This document shows, piece after piece, positions 28,915-38,249 of a stretch of DNA of 64,000 bases. The first letter of the stretch is position 1; the number at the start of each line of letters is the position of its first letter. The notes under the pieces were generated by a model. It made no database searches and was not told the origin of the DNA. It worked only from the letters and a program-made list of their open reading frames with translations. The position numbers and the translations under genes are program-made. The DNA comes from Gracilaria domingensis (Eukaryota > Rhodophyta > Florideophyceae > Gracilariales > Gracilariaceae), in NCBI GenBank assembly GCA_022539475.1, contig VCMS01000207.1, positions 35,436 through 99,435 of the forward strand. The letters are read 5' to 3'.

Positions 28915-31861
28915 TACAAGAAGAGGAGCTGCAAAGCGCCTACAACGCGAGGCCTAAGCAATGAGCTCCAACATGTTCAAAAACGATTGAATTAGCACCA
29001 ACACGTACGACTACTTTCTCGACCACATACGCAGTGCCAATCCAATTGATGAAGAAACACAAGCTCACTCTGAGGTCACCGTTACATAAACACTGAAGCC
29101 ACGACGATGTTCAGAAGCAGAAGCACGACCTGGTGGGCAGTGCGGATTTTACAGATAGACAGAGGCCAGGAACAACACAAGTAACTGAAGCAAACCAATC
29201 ACGATTGTAGAACAATAAAAAGATCAGCATAACAATCGACCAGAATAGATAAACAAGGAAGTAATCATCCACAACGAAACTGGAGGATAACAACGACATC
29301 TCTCGAGACAATGCAGGACAAGCTTTATTTTAGGGCAGCACCGTGCGAGGTAGAAGTGTCAGTGTGGGAGACCAAACCACCCGACGAGATAGGAAGAAAA
29401 AGAAAAGAAACGGTTAGCGGCAGGGAGACACGGACTATGCTGAACTAAGATGGGGATGCCAAGGCATAGGAGATGAAATTGACGAAGAACGGGAGTGTAC
29501 GGAAGAAAAGTAACGGTGGTCTGACTGAGTTCAGACTGCGGCAAGAACGAAAACATGATAGTCTATATAGACAGCCACAGGCTGTCGGAGCTCTCAGCAT
29601 TCAACTTGCCAAGTCATCATTTGTCCGGTACACACGAATATTAGACACGACATTTGATTCGTATTAGTGATAGCAGACAATCCATCTAGCTGCGGAAGCC
29701 CTAAACCGGAAAGAAAGTAGTGCGCACTCTTTTAATTGGGTGGTCACATGTCGATCGTGACACGAGATCTGAGAAGGAGTTGCGGTCAAATATACTCTCG
29801 CGCGAAGTGGACGCACTTGCGGCGCAAAGACATGAATTGGGGTCGCATGCATCAATACCTCACTTTTTTGCTCTCACATGACGTTGGTATCGTGTGCGCG
29901 ACAATGACGTTGATGGTCAATACAATGATGTTGGTAATTGTTCGGAGATTATGGCTCAGATATGGAGTAATGCGTGATACTGATGGTGTCAAAAATGACA
30001 GCGTGGCAGCCGATGCCCTCGCAGCGTTTACGGGCTCTATGCAACAGGCTCATATGCAAAACGTCACGCCTACGGTAAAAAGCACAAGTCCGTACGGTAC
30101 ACGAGTATTGACAATCACGGTGATGCAAATTTGGCAGTAGCAGCATCACACACAAGAGCATCAACAACCAAAAAAATTATTGTGCACAAACCGCAGAGCT
30201 GTGAGCTTGGCCCGTGGTGGCGCGAGATGGTAAGAAAAGTGATCGCGGCCAGCTAGACCTTTCTGCGCACTTGCAGTGGCGCGCGAAACCAGCGCTTTCT
30301 ATAGCGCGAGGTGCGACGGAGGATATCGACTGTAACAGACCGTACAGTATAGACCATTGATAGGATCGATGGAGACCGAAGGCAGAGTACACAATTTTGC
30401 CGGGCTAAGCGATGGCGCGGAGCGTAAAAACCATTACTATGCTTGTGGCAGGAGCGCTAGGGTGCGGATGTCGCAAACCGATCGCAGACACAAGAGCGTT
30501 CGGTAAATAGACAAACACAGAAAACCCTAGTGCTGCGTTTGCATGGAATGCAAACGCGCAGCTTACGTTCCGCCTCCCTTACCACACGTTAGTGAGTCTC
30601 AAATCCGTCTTCAAAAATAAGATCAGTTTTTAGAGCTACTTGAACTGAGGTTTTTCAACACAGAAGCTAAAACTATGTTTCGAGTGATCTCCAAGATTTC
30701 TGGAGCATTAGAAAAACCTTCCTGCTTATATATGAAAGCACTCATTTTTTTCAATAGCATACTCAAAATTATATGTTATTTTTCAGGAAAATGCGCCGTG
30801 TGAAAGGGCGCATTTTTTGTTTGTCTCTGGAGACACACCCTGCTTTGGATCAATAGTTCTCCAGCAAATTGAAATTCAGGAAAAAAATATGCATGGTATA
30901 CAGTATATCTGAAGATGAAGTACAGATGAGAGTCAAATTCCCTCAATGAATGTACTGCGCCTCTACATTTGTGTGATTAAAATACTGCAAAAACGTCTAA
31001 TTCTAGAGAAAAACAAACAATAATAGTACAACTCGGCTAATGTTGGATTACTTTTTAAATACTTTTTAGAAAATCTATTTTAACAGGAGCGCTCGCATTG
31101 GAGCATAGTGTTGTTCTGTAAGAAAGCATAATAATTATTATAAGTTTACCTGTTTTTAAAGTTTATGTTTGAACCAGGAAAAGTTTTGAAAACCTTTTAC
31201 GTTCTACATTTGAGATCAAAATTTTGATTCAGTCAAATATAAATTTGAGAAAAAATTCATGCTTAGGTTGTGATGAGAAAATCTTTACAAGAAGTGTATG
31301 AGAGCGCGTGTAAAGTCTAGACAAAATTTACATACGTTTCCGAAACCACAGAACAGAAGTTCTTTATACTTTGGAAAAAATAACATTTCCTTGGAGAATT
31401 TCTAATTTTCAAAAACTTGTTGCTCATTGGTTGACATACACATATTTTTCTGATTGACTGTTTCAAAATCCGTAATTTACGATGGGCTAATGCCTATACA
31501 TTGGCATAGAATAATATCAACTCAGAGCTTTGCGACCTCTTCGTTGGGAGGCTTGCTTCCCAAAACGCTGATTTTACCATTGAGTCAATCGCCAACTGGG
31601 TTGTCTAAGGAGCTTTGCTGGTTTTTTTTTTTGCTAAAATATACAGAAATAGCGTTTTCCTGCATCTTCTGTATGCGGGTAGGCTGAATCTGGCAACAAG
31701 AAGTGTAAAGCGTCACAACGTTCTTATCGCTACCCCCAACCATGCATTTTCCTCTCCCATGTTATGAGTAACGACCACAGGCGCCTCAAGTCATGCCTGC
31801 CACAAGCCATTTTCTTCCTAATCCTGGATTGTCGTTGCATTCAGATTCCCGTTGGGGCGTT
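28915..31861. other. long intergenic region without recognised genes
   Basis: These 2.9 kb show no gene I can support. Frames of up to 134 codons near 29736-30140 have no family features. From about 30600 to 31700 the sequence is strongly AT-rich with many A and T runs. Confidence 0.4.
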
Positions 31862-32401
31862 ATGAAGGTCATTTTCGTTATCTTCGTGTTTTTGCTGGGT
31901 GGTTACGAAGCACTAGCATGCTCATGTGTACGCGAAACGGTCAAATCGTCATTTTTTGCAGCTGATATCGTGGTAAAGGCCAGGTTAATCTCCACATCAT
32001 CGCGACAAATCATCAGTATCAACGAAGTACTGGAGTCACCCACCGAGGCAATGTTCATGTACGAAGTTGAATCCGTGTTCAAAGGATGTAATGTACCGTC
32101 AGTGATTGAGATTTTCACTCGGGGTGGGAGTGGCAACGTGTTCATTGACCGCTGTTTGTTGTTTTCACCAAGTCGAGAACCGCAGATATTGTTTCTGCCG
32201 TCTGCTATGCCTGCTGGTCTCAGCGGCTGTTCATTTGCCCCGGTTTTTAGCAGACTGTCGTCGGCGGATGAAGAGTTTTTGAATTCGCGCCAGATTTGCT
32301 GTGGGGGAGTCTGCAAGTGTGCCGACGGATCTGATCTACTTGATTGCACGCCTTTACCGTGCTCGACAACTGAGAAACCATGTGACGAAGCTGAGAAATG
32401 A
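31862..32401 (+). CDS. secreted TIMP/NTR-like protein
   Basis: I chose the ATG at 31862 (179 residues) because it opens a signal peptide (MKVIFVIFVFLLGGYEALA). Predicted cleavage leaves a mature N-terminus CSC, followed by FFAADIVVKARLIS. This is the pattern of the netrin-like (NTR) fold in tissue inhibitors of metalloproteinases, where the first Cys sits at the cleaved end and chelates the protease zinc. Later Cys (GCN, DRC, GCSF, ICC, CKC, DCTPLPC) suggest several disulfides. The length is close to a two-part TIMP, but the C-terminal Cys pattern is its own. Inhibition of a metalloproteinase is an inference from the N-terminus only. Confidence 0.78.
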   Translation: MKVIFVIFVFLLGGYEALACSCVRETVKSSFFAADIVVKARLISTSSRQIISINEVLESPTEAMFMYEVESVFKGCNVPSVIEIFTRGGSGNVFIDRCLLFSPSREPQILFLPSAMPAGLSGCSFAPVFSRLSSADEEFLNSRQICCGGVCKCADGSDLLDCTPLPCSTTEKPCDEAEK

Positions 32402-33008
32402 GTGGATATCCTATGCGGTGAGTGCACGGCAGAATTGTTTTCCTCGAGAGACATACTCGCGTGCTCTGACTCGCAACAACCGCTCGGTTTGGCGGCGTTT
32501 ACAAGCCTTTAATCACTGTGAAGCAGCCACCGAAAGCAGCAAGATGAACACATCGAAACAGTCTTGGCGAAGACCTTCGCAGTACATATTGGAACCCAAG
32601 AGCATCAGCTCAAAAGTATTGAAACAGAATGCATTTGCTATAATTATATTTATAAATGAGTTGCAAGGGACGAAGAACATTATTTATCTATAGCACTCTA
32701 TAGCACTCTATCCCAGACAACTTTATTTGTGTGTTTCCCACCGCCGTCGAGCGGCAACGATGATCTGCATCTTTGTGTGCTTGCCATCTTAACGCTTTAC
32801 TAAGCCAAGATCGCGCTGCTTTTCTCACCGGGTTGTTGTCTTTCGTTTCCCACCAGATTCAAACTCGGAGACCCAAGCCCGAAGTTGTTGATCTGGGTGG
32901 GATAGTTGATCTTGAGGAGAGCCAATTAGGCACACAGGATGTGATCCTGGCCTCTTTGCTTACCATACCTAGACAAGATACAGATGTCTTGTGATCTCTC
33001 AGAGCAGT
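32402..33008. other. intergenic region between the TIMP-like gene and the MITEs
   Basis: No gene was recognised. A short direct duplication, TAGCACTCTA, occurs twice at 32691-32710. Confidence 0.4.
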
Positions 33009-33016
33009 CCAATAAT

Positions 33017-33757
33017 CAGGGCCGTATTTGCAGGCCCGTATTTGTGACTAGATTTTCGAGCAAGTCCAAAAGTCAAAGTCACTCAAAAAAATTCGTAGTC
33101 AGTCACATTTAGTCACATTTTCCTTGGTTTTTTCTCTAAGCACGTTTGCTTAGAAATTTAATTGCGCTGCTCTTGGTCGAAGATATATAAGTATATGTAT
33201 ATATGTCCATTTGCTTAGCCTCTAACAAGGTATATTCGTTCTAAAGAATGTTATTATCAAACTTCAAGTTTTAGAAAAGTTTTTAAAAATGAGCAAAACA
33301 TTGATAAAAACAGCAAAATTAATCAAATAAAGGGATATCTTAACAATTGAAAACTATGTTTACTATTTATAGTCAAAAATTAACTCAAGACTTAATTTGA
33401 AAACCATTTAGGCTATTATATTACACACGTGTAGGAAAATTAGTGGTTATGAATGTGGCACGTATGTTAGTGACCACGTGTACTGTAAATGACTAAATTT
33501 GACTAGAATTTTATTGCATTTGCTAGTCAGTCAGTCACTAGTCACTTATTTTTCTATCAAGTCAGTCAGTCAGAAATACGGGCCTGCGTATTTGTGACTA
33601 TCAAAATAGTAAATTGAGTAGTCAGTAGTCAACAAAAATGGCATACTGACTAGTCACAACGCTCTAAAAATAAGAAAAAAAATGGGATGATCACTATTCG
33701 TTTGGCTAATGTCGTCAGTCAATTTCTATTATTTCGCAAAAAAGTCACAAATACGGG
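33017..33757. mobile_element. hAT-type MITE (outer element)
   Basis: The left end reads CAGGGCCGTATTTG and continues, after removing the inserted inner element, as TGACTATC. The right end reads GTCACAAATACGGG. The 8-bp direct repeats CCAATAAT at 33009-33016 and 33758-33765 are the target duplication expected for hAT elements. The right terminus lacks the last four bases of the inverted repeat, which a small deletion through the CC repeats would explain. It encodes no protein. Confidence 0.82.
33031..33586. mobile_element. hAT-type MITE inserted in the outer MITE
   Basis: The termini CAGGCCCGTATTTGTGAC and GTCAGAAATACGGGCCTG are inverted repeats with one mismatch. They are flanked by perfect 8-bp direct repeats CGTATTTG (33023-33030 and 33587-33594). 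Subterminal regions are rich in AGTCA/TGACT words, a typical arrangement for hAT transposase binding. The 556-bp length and absence of a coding frame make it a non-autonomous element of the same family as its host. Confidence 0.9.
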
Positions 33758-33765
33758 CCAATAAT

Positions 33766-34020
33766 TGTTATATGAATTTGGACCTTCATACTGCATATTG
33801 CAATACTCTACTATAGAAATTTATTTGATGATAGCCGTGTGGCCATACATGCTCTAGCTAGGATCATTCTCATAAATATGGTGTTGTTAGCGATTTTCAA
33901 CTTACCTTGAATGGAGCTATGAATTGAGAACAATACATGAAGACATACGTCCACGACTATCTGCCATCCACCAAAAATTGTTTTCTCAGCCGCGTCGACA
34001 TCTATCGCACTCTTCTCCCG
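33766..34020 (+). other. promoter and leader region of the kinase gene
   Basis: A frame in phase with the kinase extends up to 33937, but the extra 28 residues have no kinase similarity. No TATA box was identified. Confidence 0.4.
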
Positions 34021-34893
34021 ATGGGTTTGCACCGCGACGAAGTGATTGGGAACATTTATCGCATTCGCCACAGGATCGGTCGTGGTGGAGAGGGCGAAGT
34101 TTACTCTGCCCGGGATCAGCATGGAAAAGAGTATGCAGTCAAAGCTTGTTATGGGTCCCGATCCATGCGACGCGAGTATCAAGCATATACTCGCTTAGGG
34201 TGCATTGAGAATGAAAGGCGCTTTTTTCCACGAATCTTCTACTTCTCAAATTTGCACAGGGGACACAGCGTCATGGTAATGGATAAATACGATTGCTCAC
34301 TTGAAGACTTGAGACGAGAGCAAGGCGGTTCGTTTTCCAATACAACCGTTCTGAAAATTGGCAGAAAAGTCCTGTGCATGCTCAGATTCGCCCATTCGAA
34401 AGGCCTTTTGCACAGTGATGTTAAGCCAAAGAACATAATGGTCCAGAGAAACAGTGGAAGACCAGACAAGTTGTTTTTGACCGACTTCGGTATGGCAAAA
34501 AGTTACCTCCGTGATGACGATAACTCTCGTCATGTAAGTGACGCCTATGTGGGCTTCTACGGAACCCCTCACTTTGCATCACCTCGTGCGCACGAAGGCC
34601 GGCGTCAAAGTCGACGAGATGACTTAAAGTCGTTAACGTACATGTTAGTATACCTCGCAAATGGATCACTTCCTTGGGGGCATCTTGATCGTATGTCGGA
34701 TATACATCATCTAAAAAGGGAAACACTTCTCTCGGACTTATGTTCCGGAATTCCTGGATTGAGAGACTTTGCCCTTAACGTTTGGCGCCTTTCTTTCGAG
34801 GAGAGACCTGATTATCGATCTCTGTCACAAATATTGCATAACGCGCTTATCCGTCTAAGAGGAAGCACTTCTGTTCGATATGATTGGGAGTAG
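34021..34893 (+). CDS. casein kinase 1-like serine/threonine kinase
   Basis: From the ATG at 34021 the protein is 290 residues, essentially only a kinase domain; an ATG at 33937 would add 28 residues. The features are a glycine loop GRGGEGEVY, AVK lysine, HSDVKPKN catalytic loop, DFGMAK, and CK1-specific blocks GTPHFASPRAHEG, RRDDLKSL and the YM..YL..G.LPW segment. In place of HRD the catalytic loop has HSD, while the catalytic Asp, the Lys and the Asn are kept, so it is probably active. It lacks the extended C-terminal tail of many CK1 proteins. CK1 enzymes phosphorylate acidic or primed sites; the substrate here cannot be predicted. Confidence 0.93.
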   Translation: MGLHRDEVIGNIYRIRHRIGRGGEGEVYSARDQHGKEYAVKACYGSRSMRREYQAYTRLGCIENERRFFPRIFYFSNLHRGHSVMVMDKYDCSLEDLRREQGGSFSNTTVLKIGRKVLCMLRFAHSKGLLHSDVKPKNIMVQRNSGRPDKLFLTDFGMAKSYLRDDDNSRHVSDAYVGFYGTPHFASPRAHEGRRQSRRDDLKSLTYMLVYLANGSLPWGHLDRMSDIHHLKRETLLSDLCSGIPGLRDFALNVWRLSFEERPDYRSLSQILHNALIRLRGSTSVRYDWE

Positions 34894-36590
34894 AGTGACA
34901 AATGCCATAAACACTAAAGTAGGGGTAACAGAAGCAAAAAGACTTAATAGTTATTAAAATGTAAATAGGAAGGATAAAAATGTGTTGTACGTCATACCGT
35001 TTGGTGTTCTTCATATTCGGTAAAATCTGCCTCAAGAGGCCTGTGTTAGACGCAGATGTATTGAACATTGACCCTATCAGAATAACAGTTTTTTAAATCT
35101 TTCAGAAACGTTTAACATATGTTTACTTTTTAAGAAATCCATAATGTTATGAACGAAAAATGTTCGGAATAGCTCAGTTAGTAGTCATATCGTGGACCCA
35201 GAGGCTTGTGCTTGTAAGTTACCGACACATTCTTAGAATCGTAACATCCTCCAGATTATCAACCGTACTTTGTCAAAAACTGTAGAATACATTGCGTTTT
35301 ACGAATACTTGAAAAGTTCCTACACATTGCTCATAAAAGCTGCTAATTTTTGCATTTTTTCATTTGCTGGATTTGCATATGTCCAAAGTTGAGAAATGCC
35401 TAATTATTGTTCGCTAGTTTGACGAGCTTTCGCCCTCAAGATCTTTAATGTCTCGGAGAAAGGAGGGGGTGACGGGAACGGACCTCGTTCCCGTCGTACG
35501 AATGGAAACCTTTCAAAGCACGCGGCACCTTCCTAGAAGGAAGGTGCTGCTCCCCAAGCGTTGGGAGGGTTGGGAAAACAAAAGAACCAGGATCGACGTA
35601 GATCGACTCCCCGAAATGCGATCGCGGGGACGACGAAGATCGAGCAGAACGCGACGTCGGCGCAATCGCTCGCACCGCCAGTGTAGAATTTGTAGAGCAT
35701 CAAGAGTCCAACGCATGTCAATTCGCTCAAGTAAATCCACTTGTTTGTGCCTCGAAAATCCAGAAATGCTCGAAAAGCGCCGTGTGACAGCGCATGCATT
35801 TGAGAAACAAGCCAATCGTTTGCCGCCTTATTTGAAACAAACGGTGAGATTCTATTTATTAAAACCAAAAACAATTTAATGTGCCAAACAGAGACAAATA
35901 GCTACTTTCTTTAACACATTTAGGCCCAAATTGGATCCAATATATATAGCCATGATGGCACTGCCACTGCCACTAGCTGGAGCTTCGCGATGACTTATTT
36001 TTGTTACGGTCGTCGTCAGTCAGGCTGTTTTGCTTAGTCACCAATACGACGTTATATCTGAGTAGGACCATTTGCATCTTGAAGCACAGCATCCAGTCCC
36101 AGTCGTTCGTATGGGCCATCGATTCGGTGGCGTGGGGGGATGTTTCTTGGTCGGCAGACCTTTGTCATGAAGTCGATGAAAGGTAGATTGAATCTCTGTA
36201 CCCTCTGGGTATCAAATCTCGATACTTTGTGTCAACAGTTTGGAACGCATTCGCATTTTATCCAACCGGAGCTCACCATCCTCTTTTTTTCGAGAAAAAC
36301 TGCTACTAACATCAGACAAACATTGCCAACCTGGACTTTCGACGTTTCGTCATCCGGGAATACTATTAGCGCTACACACAACTGCTTCCAAGAGACAACC
36401 AATTGTCGACGGCGAAAAGGCTCAAGCAGCTTCGCTTCAGGAAAATAGAAACATCAGCAATCTCTTCCATGTGGCACCAGGGTTTCAGACTCACCCGCCT
36501 TTTCATAGCCTCACTAATTTCGCGCCCAGAACTAACGGGTTAGCCTTACCTCTCAAAGGGTCCCGTCCCCATCCCCCTGCATTCCTTCCA
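34894..36590. other. intergenic region with a weak open frame
   Basis: A plus-strand frame at 35448-35879 (143 residues) is Arg-rich and holds a CRIC...CLCL cysteine pattern near residues 78-105, reminiscent of the zinc-binding tail of some transposases, but this is not enough to call a gene. A tRNA-like half (TAGCTCAGTTAGTAG) is at about 35170. Nothing else was recognised. Confidence 0.35.
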
Positions 36591-37868
36591 ATGGATTCCG
36601 GTCGCGATTGTGGTCGACAAGTTTACGATTCGATCCCACCACATCCCGCCGCTCATATTTCACTTCGCGATGGTCTAGGAGATCACCTGAGCCGTGTTGC
36701 CCGTTCGTCTTCGACCACGCGTTTGTTGAAAGCGGTCGCCGTGCTTACCTTTTCTGTTGTCTCTGTGCTTGTTTTTTCTAGCATATGGAACTCCCGCAGC
36801 GTCGACCACCCCATCGTCAAGAGCCGTATCTACGAACTGGCTCCGAATCGGCTCCCAGTGTCACAAAGATATGCATATAGATATCTGCCATACTTTAGAT
36901 CGTACAAGACGCGTATTCTTGATTCGCTCGGCCGCTATGAGAGCACGGCACTTCCTCGCTTCTCCTCTCCCTCGTTGGCGTATTTGAGCAGGCAAGACCT
37001 TGTGTCGCAGCCAGAAGTGGGTTTTGTCATAGAAGAATTTGTGAACACAGGCAAGTGTAGTGCCCGGAGGGTGTGTCGTGCACGCTTGATTGTGACGAAA
37101 GATGAGGACGGAGTTAAGGTTGAAGCCGGCTTTGACATATCAAGCCTGAAAGGAAGGGATCCTATCACAGTGGACAGGGGAACAAAGGGCAGGGTAGGTG
37201 CCATCAGACTTGCCGAGTTGCGTCGTTGGGTGGATCAACTGTTGAGGAGTGTGAGTGAGGAACTGGCTGGATTGGACTGCTTGGTATCTTCGGACGCGCT
37301 GTTGCAGGCTATCGGTATCACATTGCGGTTCGCGCTCAGATGTCCGAAGACAGATGACCCTCTCTGTCATCAACTGTTCACCGTCAGAGAGTGTCCGCAT
37401 GAAGCTGTGCCGCCAACTCCAACTCCAGTGCCAAAGGAGAGCTGCGAAGTAGCTTTCGACGAGTGCGAGTTTACGTTCGACGGTGAGAGTGAGCTGGCGA
37501 CGTTCAGTATCGACGGCCCACCCGACAAAAGCTTCACGCCGGTGGTGGTGGCAAAGGATCCCGACGTACATCTTGGAACTTTGAACTCGAACAACGTTGT
37601 GCCCGAGTTCATTGAAGATGATGGGGCGTTCCCCATCACTGACTTTGGATCTCAACCATTTGCGCCGACGCAGTTCAAGCCGTACTATATATGGCAGGAA
37701 CAAGGCTCTGGGATTGGGCATCAAACGTTCCACGGAGATCAGCAGGAGCTGTCCAGAGGGCGGTGCATTCGCATCTTCTTCACCGATATCCAGTTGAAGG
37801 ATCCCGCTTCCAACTTGAACCACGTGCCCCGATCCGAGAACAAGTGTGTGGTATTCCGCACTGATTAG
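36591..37868 (+). CDS. single-pass type II membrane protein, unknown family
   Basis: The chosen ATG at 36591 gives 425 residues; the frame is open further up to 36240 but that part is low-complexity and has no recognisable features. One hydrophobic segment (residues about 46-66) is preceded by Arg/Lys, so the bulk should lie in the lumen or outside. The C-terminal two thirds contain scattered Cys, a PPTPTPVPKESC linker at about residues 275-288, and a CEVAFDECEFTF segment. I do not recognise the family. Long frames exist on the opposite strand (37140-37823) but they look like shadows. Confidence 0.7.
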   Translation: MDSGRDCGRQVYDSIPPHPAAHISLRDGLGDHLSRVARSSSTTRLLKAVAVLTFSVVSVLVFSSIWNSRSVDHPIVKSRIYELAPNRLPVSQRYAYRYLPYFRSYKTRILDSLGRYESTALPRFSSPSLAYLSRQDLVSQPEVGFVIEEFVNTGKCSARRVCRARLIVTKDEDGVKVEAGFDISSLKGRDPITVDRGTKGRVGAIRLAELRRWVDQLLRSVSEELAGLDCLVSSDALLQAIGITLRFALRCPKTDDPLCHQLFTVRECPHEAVPPTPTPVPKESCEVAFDECEFTFDGESELATFSIDGPPDKSFTPVVVAKDPDVHLGTLNSNNVVPEFIEDDGAFPITDFGSQPFAPTQFKPYYIWQEQGSGIGHQTFHGDQQELSRGRCIRIFFTDIQLKDPASNLNHVPRSENKCVVFRTD

Positions 37869-38249
37869 ATGAGCCTATTTTGGGAACCACGTGCACACGT
37901 AGCTAAATCATTTGTCATTTTAGATCCAGTTGAGAGCTCGCGTGCAGATCTTGTGTGTTCAGTACAGGTAATGCACGCAAGCCTTTGTTCCACCAGCGAT
38001 ACGTGACAAACGTGTGATACGTTGCAATTTCTTGTACATGTCGAGTACAAGAAGACAAACCAAGTCTGTTGTCCTGTTGTCGCAGTTGTCAAGCTTTCTG
38101 GACCGCAGTTCACCCGTAGTTGGCGCCGAAGTTGTTGTCCACGTGGGTCAGTTGCACACGTGGGAAAATGGCCCCTTGGGGAGATGCATGTGATCGCAAC
38201 GATGATCGCGTGACATTTACTCCAAGCTTGTGCTCCCAACAAGTCGCTT
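37869..38249. other. gap between convergent genes
   Basis: It holds the two 3' ends. Three CACGTG hexamers lie at 37888-37893, 38140-38145 and 38157-38162. No gene was recognised. Confidence 0.45.

Noticed and set aside
29736-30140. A 134-codon plus-strand frame
   Set aside because: No similarity, unusual composition rich in Met, and no supporting signals.
33031-33757. Clusters of AGTCA repeats read as a regulatory array
   Set aside because: They are the subterminal repeats of the two nested MITEs, which explain them fully.
35165-35240. tRNA-like sequence TAGCTCAGTTAGTAG
   Set aside because: It resembles an A box, but I found no matching T-arm, B box or acceptor pairing, so it is not a tRNA gene.
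35448-35879. Arg-rich frame with a few Cys
   Set aside because: The Cys pattern is only loosely like a transposase zinc tail; not enough to call a gene.
37140-37823. A 227-codon minus-strand frame opposite the membrane-protein gene
   Set aside because: No family features; the opposite-strand protein has a membrane segment and a better composition.
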